Shown here: piece after piece, positions 54,223 to 63,993 of the stretch
How the letters are laid out: each line of letters begins with the position of its first letter
How positions within the stretch are numbered: the stretch's first letter is position 1
Assembly: GCF_023684385.1 (NCBI RefSeq)
Contig: NZ_JAGSOJ010000001.1
Span: 744,001-808,000, forward strand
From: Oceanirhabdus seepicola
GTDB lineage: Bacteria > Bacillota > Clostridia > Clostridiales > Clostridiaceae
Direction of reading: 5' to 3'
Length of the DNA: 64,000 nt
The notes under the pieces: model-generated
What the model was told of the DNA's origin: nothing
Seen by the model: only the letters and a program-made list of their open reading frames with translations
The model's database searches: none
Made by a program: the position numbers and the translations under genes

Positions 54223-56114
54223 TAGTATTCAATCTCCTTTAGTAGCATATCAATTTGAATAAATATTTGAAGATCATCTATATTATCTACACCTTTGAAT
54301 GTACTGTTAACAATTTCCTCTCTGAATTTCTTTAGCTTACTTTCAAAGTCACCACTATAAGCATATTTTATTTTAGGAATAAATTTAGATACTAATTGCA
54401 TATCTATTGCATCTATTACATCTATTTCTTTAGACTTCATATCTTTTCTTTTATCACAAGATCCAATAAATATACTGCAAAAATCCCCTATTTGCTTCAT
54501 TGATCTAAATGCTAAGTTTTTATTAAACTCATTCCTCATGTATTTGTTTATATGCTGGAACTTTAACATATAACTCTCACCGTTGTTTGAGTTATTATTG
54601 TGCATAAACCTTTCATATGTATAGCTATAATCTTTTGTTTCTGTTTTATCAATATCCCCTACGGAAGTTGATTGAGGTAATGTTATAAAATCTATTACTT
54701 GCGCTCTGTCATAGATTTTATCACTAATAGGTGATACTGAATCATCCTCATTTATAGTACCTATAAATATAATATTATCTGGTATTGCTATTTTGTTTCC
54801 GCTAACTAAGTAATCTTTTAGCTCTTCATCATAAATCTTCACACCATCAAACAATTCAATAAATCTATCATCTTTATCACTCCATAATTTAGAGTTAAAT
54901 TCACTAAAATAATACTCAACCCTTGATAGATTCATCTCATCTAAAACTACAAAAAATATTTTATCTTTGTTAACATTAGCTCTAAATAATGTTTCAGTAA
55001 ATTTAGTTGGTATAAATCTGTTTGTAAAGTGATTATAAAAACCTAATAAATCACTCTTAGTTTTCCAGTTTGTTTGAACTGGAATCACCTCACAGTGAGC
55101 CCCTAAATATTTAGCAAAAAGCTTAGGCAAACTAGATTTACCTGTTCCTGAAAATCCTTTTAATATAGTAAACTTTGAACTTTTTACTGATGCTAAAAAT
55201 GCTCTTATTGTTTTTTCATCATATTCAAAGTTTGCAGCACTAGCATACTTAATGAAACCTGTAACTGTTTCAAAATCACCTGAATATGGTTGAAACTTTG
55301 TACTTTTAACAATTTCTTTTTCAGAGTTTATATATTCTTTAAATGTATTTGCTGTAGTATCTCCTGAATTTCCTTTTCTTTTCTCAATTTCTTCAAACTC
55401 TTGTAATCTTCCCTTTAATCTAGTAATCTTTGTTTTTAAAATTGAGTTTTCCATAGATATTTCTTCATTCTTATTTTTTTCTTCATTGAACTTAATTTCA
55501 AAATCCTTAGATTTTTGTACATATATATTTTTGTCCTTTTCTAAGTCTTCTACTTTATCTCTTAATAATTCAACTTCTTTTATAATTTCTATTTTATCCT
55601 CTAAGTATTCTAGTTCTTTGATTCTATCATTTAACTCTATAAGTCTTCTTGTATTCTCTTGTTTATCTTCTTTTAAAAGTTCATTTTCTTTTAATAACGC
55701 TAGATACTCCGATTCATATCTACTAGATTCTATTAACTTTCTATTTAGCTCACTTATCTTATCTTGGAATTCCTGTTGTTGTTTATTTACAACTTGGAAT
55801 ATCTCTTCAAATTTTTTATCATTCTCATTTATATTCTTTTGAATAAATTCTTCTCTTTCTCTATTGAATTTCTCAACTTTTTCTTCTAACTCTTTTTCTT
55901 TTTCTTTGAATTTTTTATTTTTTATTCCCATTACTTTTTTAGTTGCTTCTATTTTCTTTTGAGTTTCTTTTATTTCATCATATTTACTAGCCTTTTTTAT
56001 AAGCTCTTCATAATCCTCATCAATTGATTCTTCTAATAATTCTTCTAAATCCATTTCAATTTCTTTTGAATCAATTTCTTCAACTGCATCTTTTAGGTTT
56101 TCTCTTTTTTCCAT
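54222..56114 (-). CDS. McrB-like AAA+ NTPase with N-terminal coiled coil
   Basis: 630 residues. Residues about 10-245 form a long coiled coil (Lys/Glu heptads). The AAA+ core has Walker A GFSGTGKSS (320-328), Walker B VVLDEMNLSRVEYYFSEF (LDEMN 391-395) and the McrB-type strand IIFIGTINEDDSVSPISDKI. McrB proteins hydrolyse GTP and carry NTxD after Walker B; here the site reads NEDD, so nucleotide preference is uncertain. A coiled-coil McrB beside a DUF2357 protein and a UPF1-like helicase is what CoCoNuT-type systems show. It lies 9 bp after the HEPN-like gene. Confidence 0.85.
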   Translation of the reverse strand: MEKRENLKDAVEEIDSKEIEMDLEELLEESIDEDYEELIKKASKYDEIKETQKKIEATKKVMGIKNKKFKEKEKELEEKVEKFNREREEFIQKNINENDKKFEEIFQVVNKQQQEFQDKISELNRKLIESSRYESEYLALLKENELLKEDKQENTRRLIELNDRIKELEYLEDKIEIIKEVELLRDKVEDLEKDKNIYVQKSKDFEIKFNEEKNKNEEISMENSILKTKITRLKGRLQEFEEIEKRKGNSGDTTANTFKEYINSEKEIVKSTKFQPYSGDFETVTGFIKYASAANFEYDEKTIRAFLASVKSSKFTILKGFSGTGKSSLPKLFAKYLGAHCEVIPVQTNWKTKSDLLGFYNHFTNRFIPTKFTETLFRANVNKDKIFFVVLDEMNLSRVEYYFSEFNSKLWSDKDDRFIELFDGVKIYDEELKDYLVSGNKIAIPDNIIFIGTINEDDSVSPISDKIYDRAQVIDFITLPQSTSVGDIDKTETKDYSYTYERFMHNNNSNNGESYMLKFQHINKYMRNEFNKNLAFRSMKQIGDFCSIFIGSCDKRKDMKSKEIDVIDAIDMQLVSKFIPKIKYAYSGDFESKLKKFREEIVNSTFKGVDNIDDLQIFIQIDMLLKEIEY

Positions 56115-56123
56115 TTTTTCCTC

Positions 56124-57599
56124 CTAAGTTGCCTGTCCAATTATTTTATCGAACTCTGATATTACATATGTTAAATTATTAAAACATTTTTTAAGTGTCT
56201 CTATTTTATCATTAATTAACTTTAAGTCGTATTTCTTCTCATATCTATTGTTATTATCTAATCTATGCATAGTATTATTTCTATACTTTCTTATATCTTC
56301 ACATGTTTTAAGTATCACTTCATCATTTTCAAATAACTTTACACATCTAATTGCATAATCATCTTCTAAATCATAAGCAGCAAAGTAAATTATTAAGTAA
56401 TATGAAAGTATACTTTTTATTTCAACTACATCTAAGAGTTTGTCTCCTCTTTTTAAATATATATTTATATTTTGTATAGAGTTTAATATCTCTTTATTCA
56501 ATACATTTGGTCTATCAATAGCTAAAGCTTTTCTTAAAGACCTGTTGGTTAATGTAAAATCACATTGCCCTATTCCTTCACATAATCTTTTTAATGATAT
56601 TTTTAATAAATCATTCATTGCTGTTATTATACTTACTTCTATTCCCTTTACTTTTTCAGATTCAAAATTATTTAATATGGTAGCTACAGCATCTTTCACT
56701 TCTTTACTTTTTTTCATATTACAGCAGTTATCAGATATGTATTTTTGAGTTTTAGTTATTTCTTTAATCTTCTCTGATTCTTCTCTATTTTGAAATGCTC
56801 TAGCTTCTCTTTCTACTAGCTTGTCCATTATACTGCTACTATCTTGAATTTTATCTAATACCGCCCTTTCAAAATATACTGAATTCCCATTAGTTAGTGG
56901 CCATTCATATGATATCTTATCCGTTTCAAACTTATCTCTAATTACATACACTAATAAATTTGCGCTATCTGCCGAATTTATATTCTTTATAGTGTCTATC
57001 TCGATTTCATTTACATATTCATCTTGTCCAAAGAAAAATATAGCTTCATTATCCTCATCCTTTGTTCTTTCTTTGTTAGCACTATTTATCATTGCAGTAA
57101 TTTCATTCTCTATTATCTCTTTCTTTGGTGGTAATTTATAATTTTCATTTATTTTAATTTTTAGACCTGGCGCTCCCCCTATCATTTTATCTGCAAATAC
57201 TTCTTTATCTACAAGAGTTGGTATTATATCTCCACTCATTCTATTAAAGAAAACATAATAGTCTTTATACTCCATTAACTTATGAATATCTTTCTTTCCT
57301 ACACTACTTATAATTTCTTTTAATTCATTTTCAACTAAAAATTCATACTCTTTACCAATACCTAAAAAGACCCTAATTTCATTTACAATATTCTTTATTC
57401 TTTCTGATTTTTTCTCAAGAAACATATCTTTTACTTTTTCTATCTTATTTTCTGATTTTAGATACTCAAAGATAGTTTTTCCTAAAAAGTCTATACTTGA
57501 TTTATTTTTCACCACAGAAATTTCATATATATACACTGGAACGCGTAAAAATGTACTATTTGACTCAAATCGTTTATCGTATAAAAATATATCATTCAT
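56124..57599 (-). CDS. Putative HEPN-domain RNase of the operon
   Basis: 491 residues, no overall family recognised. Near the C-terminus IRKYRNNTMHRL gives RNNTMH (Arg440 to His445), the RxxxxH catalytic motif of HEPN RNases. It sits in a helical region with an earlier helical half (about 330-430). The N-terminal about 280 residues are mixed and may be a sensor or partner-binding part. HEPN RNases are common effectors in abortive anti-phage systems, cutting tRNA or mRNA. It begins 3 bp after the helicase stop. The HEPN call rests on the motif and its context. Confidence 0.6.
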   Translation of the reverse strand: MNDIFLYDKRFESNSTFLRVPVYIYEISVVKNKSSIDFLGKTIFEYLKSENKIEKVKDMFLEKKSERIKNIVNEIRVFLGIGKEYEFLVENELKEIISSVGKKDIHKLMEYKDYYVFFNRMSGDIIPTLVDKEVFADKMIGGAPGLKIKINENYKLPPKKEIIENEITAMINSANKERTKDEDNEAIFFFGQDEYVNEIEIDTIKNINSADSANLLVYVIRDKFETDKISYEWPLTNGNSVYFERAVLDKIQDSSSIMDKLVEREARAFQNREESEKIKEITKTQKYISDNCCNMKKSKEVKDAVATILNNFESEKVKGIEVSIITAMNDLLKISLKRLCEGIGQCDFTLTNRSLRKALAIDRPNVLNKEILNSIQNINIYLKRGDKLLDVVEIKSILSYYLIIYFAAYDLEDDYAIRCVKLFENDEVILKTCEDIRKYRNNTMHRLDNNNRYEKKYDLKLINDKIETLKKCFNNLTYVISEFDKIIGQAT

Positions 57600-57601
57600 A
57601 A

Positions 57602-60580
57602 TTATTTCACCACCTTACTCTTAGAAAATATCTTGCTATACATTTCATTTCTCTTCATATTTTCCATATCTGATACAAATACAAGAAGTTTCTTTGCTCT
57701 TGACATAGCAACATTAAGTCTATTTTTATTAGTTGTGAATCCAAGTCCCTTTGTTCTTACTGTAGAAAGAATGATTATATCATTTTCCTTTCCTTGAAAA
57801 GCGTCTACTGTATTTACTACGGGGATATTGTTTACTAATCCTAAAGACTTGATTTCATTTTGAAGTAAACTTGCCTGTTTTTTATAGAAAGTAATTATCC
57901 CTATATCAAAATGTCCTTCAATATCAATCTCCTTTAATATTTTACATATTTTTTCTACTTCATTCTCGTTTGTTTCTTTATCTTCTTGGCCCTTTACATC
58001 TATTGAAACAAGAGAATTACCAGTGAATAACGGTGTATCATTCACAACATCTGTTCCAGTATTTAATTTATTATCATAGAATAATTCGCTTACAATATCT
58101 CCAATCTCCTTACTCATTCTATATTGAGTATTAAGCATTACTTTTCTATCTTCAGGAACGTCCTCAAACAATTGACCAAATAAACTTTCTTTTATGTGTT
58201 TTTCATAAACCTCTTCATCTATTTTTTCATCATCTTTTAATCTACTTTCAATATCCTGTTCTATTAAATGAGGTAACTGTTTATGGTCTCCTACTAGTAA
58301 TACTTTTTTACCAGTAACTAATGGAATAAGCAAGTCTAAAGGGTTTGCTCTTGCAGCCTCATCAACTATAACATATTCATAAGTATCAATTGCTTTTAAG
58401 TTATAGAAGGATTTACTTCCAACCTTTTGGCATGTAGTAGCTAAAATATCACTATATTTTTTTAATACAGAACTCAACTTATTGGGATTATTCTCTAATT
58501 CATAAATCCAATTTTCTAATATCTCATATTTTTTTTCTTTATTATCATTTGAACTATTTATATTCTCACTAAAGTAAGCTTTTAGAGTAACCCTAAAGAT
58601 TTTTATACTATTCTTAATCTCTTCAGTATCGTACTCACTCTTCCTTATTTCTTTTGCTTCACTTATAATTCTACTAAGTTCATTTAAATAACTTCTAAAC
58701 TTTTTTTCCTGTGCCTCTTCAATTAGTTCTTCTGCATCTTCTATCATATCTTTGATTTCACTGCATATTCTCAAAGTTTGTTTTTCTTCTACCTCTTTCA
58801 TGTAATCGTCTATTTCCTGCTGTAAATCATATAATTTGTCGTAACACTCTATTAGATCTGTTTCTTTATCTATATCTGTTATATAATTTTTAATTATACT
58901 TGTATCATAATTACTCTTAATACCTTCTGATGCTTTTTTTTCTATAGAATCTATTATCTTTTCAAATTCATTAACAACTTCGTCTCTAATAGAAAAGCTT
59001 TCCTTATATATTTCTAAAGCTTCTTTTAAATAAGTATTGATTTCATTTATACTTATACAATTATCAACCCTACTTAATATTGCTATTATTCTCTTCATGA
59101 TAACCTTTTTTTCTTCATCTTCTGAACCTAAGTTCTCACTTACACCTTTTATAATATCATTTGATATTTCTTTGTATAAAGCACTATTGCTCTCTATATT
59201 AGCTCCAAAATGTCTATATGCAATACCTCCTGTATCATTTAATTTATCAATTACATTATCTACAGCAGTATTCTGATATGCAGTTACAAGTATATCATTC
59301 TTATTTAGCTTATCTTTTCCGCGGTTTTTAGTTAATTCACTAACAATTTTTCTTATTATTGTAGTTTTACCTGTACCTGGTGGCCCTTGTATTAAAAATA
59401 TCTCTGGAGTATTTATAGCACCTTCTACAGCTTTTCTTTGATTCTCTTCAGGTAAAAACTTTCCCACAAGAGTATCTTTCAACTTATATTTACCTCTATT
59501 ATCTGAGTATTTATGCTCTCCTGTTAGTATCTTGGATAATCCTTTCATAGATGCTTGACTTGTTTTAAGCTTGAACATAGCTCTATCTCTTCTATTTATC
59601 CTAATTTCGTCCCCCATTTGGCTAATAAGAATAGAACTATTCTTTTTCATTTTGTTTAGAACTAAATCAGATTCAATATCTATTTCAATGTTATCATGAT
59701 CAACCTTTGATAATTCTCCTATAGAGTAAGATACTACCTTATCATTATTATCTTTATAGGCAACTTTTAAGGAATCCCCAATGCATTTTTCCCAAACTGA
59801 TAATAGGTTTTCATCCTTTTGAAAAGAATTTGTCTCTATTTTCAACTTACCCTCTTCAATCTTATAATCATTTACTTTTACTTTTTTTGTATTTTCACTT
59901 TTCTCTTTCAAAAGCTTTTTTTCTATATTGTTATACTTAATCCATAATTCTGTAAATTTTGTGTTTATATCTTTTTTAAAATGTTCAGTAATATCAATTT
60001 CTTTTCCAACTTCTTTGTTAAAAATAATATTTTGTAGATGTATTATATAGATTTCAACCCTACTTGTTTTGCCATCTAACTTAGACATATTTAATTTTCT
60101 TTCACTTAATACTTTTATTGTATCTTTTTCAATACTTACTTCTACAGCTCCATCATGTGGCAGTAACCAATAATGTTTTTTGCCATTTTTCAATAAAGGT
60201 ATTTTATGTTTATTATTTAAATTCTCTATTAATCTATCTTTATTTTTATCTTCAAATTTTCCCCATTGAATATTTATGTACTCTTCTTTGATTAACTTTG
60301 TTATCTTAAATATTTTTAACTTATCTTTTTCTAATACCTTTATGGTATTGCTATTATCTATATTACTCAGTTTTTTAACAATATTAACATCTATTATTCT
60401 TCCTAATTCTTCCTTATTCTTGTCTAACACACTAACAACATCGCTTATCTCCAATTCTACGTCTTGTATACTATTTACAGGATTATTATTTAGCAACATT
60501 ACATTATAAGTCTTTGACTCTGGAAACTTAATTTCATTTAACTTATCTAAAGAAAAAAATATGTCTTCAGCTTTTATCAC
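57602..60580 (-). CDS. UPF1-like SF1 helicase
   Basis: About 992 residues. The N-terminal 390 residues are mixed beta/alpha and unassigned. The helicase motifs follow in order: Q-rich entry PEENQRKAVEGA, motif I GPPGTGKTT (about 399-407), a large helical insertion (about 480-720), motif II VDEAARANPLDLL (DEAA box), motif III VGDHKQLPHLI, LNTQYRMSKEI, motif V VVNTVDAFQGKENDIIILS, motif VI NVAMSRAKKLLVF. The DEAA box and QYRM place it with UPF1/Dna2-type SF1B enzymes that act on RNA or DNA. GTG 60580, four bases after GAGGTGA, is chosen; the frame reaches 60604 inside the previous gene. Confidence 0.92.
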   Translation of the reverse strand: MIKAEDIFFSLDKLNEIKFPESKTYNVMLLNNNPVNSIQDVELEISDVVSVLDKNKEELGRIIDVNIVKKLSNIDNSNTIKVLEKDKLKIFKITKLIKEEYINIQWGKFEDKNKDRLIENLNNKHKIPLLKNGKKHYWLLPHDGAVEVSIEKDTIKVLSERKLNMSKLDGKTSRVEIYIIHLQNIIFNKEVGKEIDITEHFKKDINTKFTELWIKYNNIEKKLLKEKSENTKKVKVNDYKIEEGKLKIETNSFQKDENLLSVWEKCIGDSLKVAYKDNNDKVVSYSIGELSKVDHDNIEIDIESDLVLNKMKKNSSILISQMGDEIRINRRDRAMFKLKTSQASMKGLSKILTGEHKYSDNRGKYKLKDTLVGKFLPEENQRKAVEGAINTPEIFLIQGPPGTGKTTIIRKIVSELTKNRGKDKLNKNDILVTAYQNTAVDNVIDKLNDTGGIAYRHFGANIESNSALYKEISNDIIKGVSENLGSEDEEKKVIMKRIIAILSRVDNCISINEINTYLKEALEIYKESFSIRDEVVNEFEKIIDSIEKKASEGIKSNYDTSIIKNYITDIDKETDLIECYDKLYDLQQEIDDYMKEVEEKQTLRICSEIKDMIEDAEELIEEAQEKKFRSYLNELSRIISEAKEIRKSEYDTEEIKNSIKIFRVTLKAYFSENINSSNDNKEKKYEILENWIYELENNPNKLSSVLKKYSDILATTCQKVGSKSFYNLKAIDTYEYVIVDEAARANPLDLLIPLVTGKKVLLVGDHKQLPHLIEQDIESRLKDDEKIDEEVYEKHIKESLFGQLFEDVPEDRKVMLNTQYRMSKEIGDIVSELFYDNKLNTGTDVVNDTPLFTGNSLVSIDVKGQEDKETNENEVEKICKILKEIDIEGHFDIGIITFYKKQASLLQNEIKSLGLVNNIPVVNTVDAFQGKENDIIILSTVRTKGLGFTTNKNRLNVAMSRAKKLLVFVSDMENMKRNEMYSKIFSKSKVVK

Positions 60581-60591
60581 AAAATCACCTC

Positions 60592-62241
60592 TTATTTTTC
60601 GCAAATTAAATCTATAAGTTCTTTATATTTAGCTTTGTCCCTCTTATTTCCATCATTTAAAATTGTATTAACTTCTGCTTCGCTCTTAAACATATACTGA
60701 ATCTCAAACTTTTTTAAGAATCTCTCTAAAGTTTTCTTAATTTCTGTATACATTTCAGTTAATAACTCACAATCTTCTTTTTTCCAAAATTCTTTTAATC
60801 TATATTTGCACGTATTAATAAGTACCTCAATATATAAAGTTCTTATAACTTCTTTACGCTCTAAATTATTATCACAAATTTGATTCAACTTAGTAATAAC
60901 TTTTTCTTTTCCTGATCTTATCTCCTCATCTACTATGAAATTATTACCATCTTCAAACTTATCATATAAATACATTAATTCTTTACTTAATTCCTCTATA
61001 TCTTTTTCTGTTATTTCTTTTTCTTTCTCTTTTATTTGTTTAATTTCACTTTGTAGTCTTTCTATTTCTTTTTCTAATTCAATATTGTGATCATCTAATT
61101 GTATTATTCTATCTTCTACCTTACCTTGTTTAACTTTATTTTTTTCTATTAAATCAAGATATTGTTTTTCTTTCATTTCTTTTTCATTTATATTTTCCTT
61201 TAATTTATCTAATTTTTTATCTTTTTCTATAATCTCTTTTTTATATTTTTCATTTTCACTATTAATAGACTGAATCTTTTTCTCAAAATCAAGTTTTTCT
61301 TCCTTAGATAACCCCTCTTCAATAGAGTTAATCTTACTTTTCAATTCTTCATTTTGTAGGTTTAATAATCTATATTTTTCATATAGGTCTCTATCACTTG
61401 CTTCATACTTATTTTTCCACTCTATTAACTTTTTATTTTTCTCTACAATTGTCATATTCTCTTGTTTTATATTTTTGATTTCTTCTATGTACTTTTGAAT
61501 AGTATTATTAAGCTTATCTTTATCTGTAGAAAGATTTTTTATGTCTAAGTGTAATGAATTATTTATTTTTAAATATTCTTCAACTTTTTCTTCGCTTTCA
61601 TGTAATTTTATCTTTAAATTTTTATTATTTAACATTTCATTTTCAAGCTTAGATTTAATATTATAAATATCTTCTTGTAACTCTGTTTTTTCTTTATTTA
61701 AGCTATCATTTTGATTTTTGAGTTCATTATTTTTTAAAATCTCATCTTTTAATTTATTATTGCTTACTTCTAAGCGCCCTTGTAACTTACTAGCTTCTTC
61801 TTCTAGTTTTAAATTCTTTTTTATTTCTTCTTCTATAGCTCTTTGTAATTCATTATTTTTTTCTATAAAATCATCAATTTTACTTTTCAAAACTTTCACA
61901 GAAGGATTCTCTGTTTCTTCTCTCAAATTCCATATATTTTTACTCACTATATTAAAAATATTTTCTCTATGGCCATACCATTCAAATAAAACATCGCTTT
62001 CTTTTTGTATCTCATTGTAATAACCAAAATAATATGCTGCTATATCATTCTCATCAAAATAAGTATTAACATCTGCTTTTAAATCACGAACTATTTTCTT
62101 GAATTTTGATACAATTTCTTCTTGCTCTAAATCTATATTCATACCTTCGGCTATTACTGTAGATATAATTTGAATAATAAATTCATTAACAAACTCTTTT
62201 TTATATGTTGAAAATATGTAGTTGTTTGTTTCTTCAAACAT
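60592..62241 (-). CDS. Coiled-coil protein, first gene of the operon
   Basis: About 549 residues. A folded N-terminus (about 1-125, with AAYYFGYYNEIQKESDVLFE) is followed by a very long coiled coil (about 125-425). A helical C-terminal domain with LIEVLINTCKYRLKEFWKK-like segments ends the chain. No enzyme motif. ATG 62241 is preferred, with AAGGA nine bases upstream, over ATG 62250, which abuts it. As the leading gene it may be the sensor or scaffold that brings the helicase and NTPase to the motor's coiled-coil tail; this is inference. The region upstream (62251-62365) is AT-rich with several TATAAT-like boxes. Confidence 0.75.
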   Translation of the reverse strand: MFEETNNYIFSTYKKEFVNEFIIQIISTVIAEGMNIDLEQEEIVSKFKKIVRDLKADVNTYFDENDIAAYYFGYYNEIQKESDVLFEWYGHRENIFNIVSKNIWNLREETENPSVKVLKSKIDDFIEKNNELQRAIEEEIKKNLKLEEEASKLQGRLEVSNNKLKDEILKNNELKNQNDSLNKEKTELQEDIYNIKSKLENEMLNNKNLKIKLHESEEKVEEYLKINNSLHLDIKNLSTDKDKLNNTIQKYIEEIKNIKQENMTIVEKNKKLIEWKNKYEASDRDLYEKYRLLNLQNEELKSKINSIEEGLSKEEKLDFEKKIQSINSENEKYKKEIIEKDKKLDKLKENINEKEMKEKQYLDLIEKNKVKQGKVEDRIIQLDDHNIELEKEIERLQSEIKQIKEKEKEITEKDIEELSKELMYLYDKFEDGNNFIVDEEIRSGKEKVITKLNQICDNNLERKEVIRTLYIEVLINTCKYRLKEFWKKEDCELLTEMYTEIKKTLERFLKKFEIQYMFKSEAEVNTILNDGNKRDKAKYKELIDLICEK

Positions 62242-62365
62242 TTTCATCATTCCTTACAAATTAAATATTTCTTGTTATATAGTGTAATTATAACATTATA
62301 ATACATTATTTTCTATTATTATATATCGTTTATGAACTTGCTACGGTAAAATTTGACAAAGTAAA

Positions 62366-62404
62366 GGTAGTAGATTTTTCCTTCTAAGAAAATAACCTAC
62401 TACC
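62366..62404 (-). terminator. Hairpin upstream of the defence-like operon
   Basis: GGTAGTAG (62366-62373) pairs with CTACTACC (62397-62404), continued by an AT-rich inner stem, with TTTACTTTG after it on the minus strand. It may insulate the operon from the regulator gene or act as a leader attenuator. Confidence 0.6.
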
Positions 62405-62505
62405 CTCAATTCATATTATCCCCCTATACTTAATAACACCACTAGACTTACCAAACGAAAGATATTGTATATATTGAAATGATAAGAATGATTTATAAAG
62501 TAATT

Positions 62506-62548
62506 AAAGCTATGAAAATACACTCATAACAGTATTTTCATAGCTTTA
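62506..62548 (-). terminator. Terminator of RRNPP regulator 2
   Basis: AAAGCTATGAAAATAC pairs with GTATTTTCATAGCTTT. Almost the same hairpin ends the FtsZ-like gene (42364-42408). Confidence 0.85.
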
Positions 62549-62615
62549 AATTTACATTTCTAATCATTTAGATTTTTTTAAAATTTGTTCATTATGCTAA
62601 AGATTTCTTTTAATA

Positions 62616-63935
62616 TTAACTTACTTGACTCTTACAAAAATCAATTATATTCTTTGCTTCCTTTTGATTATTATTTACCATATGGAAGTTTATCAACCTT
62701 AAAATAACCTTTGAATCTGATTTTATCATCCTAGTCTGTACTAATGATAAGATATGCTTCTGTACCACTTCTATTGTACACTCTTTTACATATGGTATAT
62801 ACTCAATAAGCTTATTAATGTCATAATCAATTATATCCATATTTCTATGTCTCTTTGCAATTTTTAAAGATTTGAGAGTGTATTCATATGCAAGTTGCAT
62901 ATTATTTTTTTCTTTTTTATGCTCATATGAATTAGCCATCCATTTATATATTTCTGAAGCAAAATAATTCTTTTCAAACTTTACTTTGTTTTTCCCTATT
63001 TCCTCAACTAACTTATTGAGATATTCATCAAAATCATCCTCTAGCATTGTGCTTACTTCCATTATGTTACTCAAGACAAGCATCTTATTTTTAAAGCATT
63101 CTTCATTATCCTTAATTTCGTCAAGAGTTTCCCTGTATACCCTTAAAGCTTTATTGAGATATCCCTGTTCTCTATAACAGTTACCTTTTATTATTTGTAT
63201 ATTTATTTGAAGATCATAAGAATCTAATTCTTTTTCCCTATATATGAATTCATTTTCGAAGCCATCAATTTCTTTCAATGCCTCATTATATTTCCCTATT
63301 TTTTTTAACATTATAATCTTATTATATATAATTCCCTTTGTTAGCTCATAAGGTATTTCATTAGAAAGATTATTACATTCCCGTATACCATCTTCATATT
63401 TTCCTAATCTACTTAAAAAATGCGTTAATGCCCCCTTCAATTTTCCATAATATTCACTATCTACATTACACATCTTTGCAAATTCATTTGCCATTAAGTA
63501 ATAATTAGCTGCTGAATTAACTTCATGTTTAAGTCCAAAAGCTCTACCTAAATCTCCATAAATATATACCTTCATATAATTAAGTTCATACTTATTTATT
63601 ATTGATATCATCTCACCAAGTAATTCTTCTGCTTCTACCCCAACATCATCGATATACTTAAGAAAATCTTCATAAATTCTCTTTGCCTGATCCTCTTCTG
63701 TTATAAATATCTCATCAATATTTACATCTATCTCTATTTTTCTTTCCTTTATAAATCTCTTCAAGTTATTATGTATAACCTCTGCAGCTTTAGGTGTCAA
63801 AGATGCTTTATCTGTCTCAATCATACTTATTAAATTTCTAGTAATTATATCCCCACTTAAATCTTCTTGTTTAAGATTTAACTTTTTTCTAATATCCCTA
63901 ACCCTTTGCCCTTGAGTAATAATAGTAAAATCCAT
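62616..63935 (-). CDS. RRNPP-type peptide-responsive HTH/TPR regulator, copy 2
   Basis: About 439 residues, paralogue of 33508-34827. The first 130 residues are nearly identical (same HTH GQRVRDIRKKLNLKQEDLSG and the segment to DVGVEAEELLGEMISIINKY); the TPR half has diverged (for example ALTHFLSRLGKYEDGIRECN versus ALTHCFNRLGKYEEGIRECE), as expected for receptors of different peptides. ATG 63935 follows GGAAGGGG. The shared half-site AAATATTTACTTT lies upstream, but its own peptide gene would be beyond the window edge. It is the nearest gene upstream of the nine-gene operon, on the same strand, and could control it. Confidence 0.84.
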   Translation of the reverse strand: MDFTIITQGQRVRDIRKKLNLKQEDLSGDIITRNLISMIETDKASLTPKAAEVIHNNLKRFIKERKIEIDVNIDEIFITEEDQAKRIYEDFLKYIDDVGVEAEELLGEMISIINKYELNYMKVYIYGDLGRAFGLKHEVNSAANYYLMANEFAKMCNVDSEYYGKLKGALTHFLSRLGKYEDGIRECNNLSNEIPYELTKGIIYNKIIMLKKIGKYNEALKEIDGFENEFIYREKELDSYDLQINIQIIKGNCYREQGYLNKALRVYRETLDEIKDNEECFKNKMLVLSNIMEVSTMLEDDFDEYLNKLVEEIGKNKVKFEKNYFASEIYKWMANSYEHKKEKNNMQLAYEYTLKSLKIAKRHRNMDIIDYDINKLIEYIPYVKECTIEVVQKHILSLVQTRMIKSDSKVILRLINFHMVNNNQKEAKNIIDFCKSQVS

Positions 63936-63973
63936 TCTTTTTCCCCTTCCCGTTACAATCAATTTCATAATTA

Positions 63974-63993
63974 AGAAAATATTTACTTTCATG
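63974..63993. promoter_or_regulatory. Operator half-site of RRNPP regulator 2
   Basis: AAATATTTACTTTCATGTTA is shared with 34868-34887 upstream of regulator 1. The rest of the site is outside the window. Confidence 0.5.
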
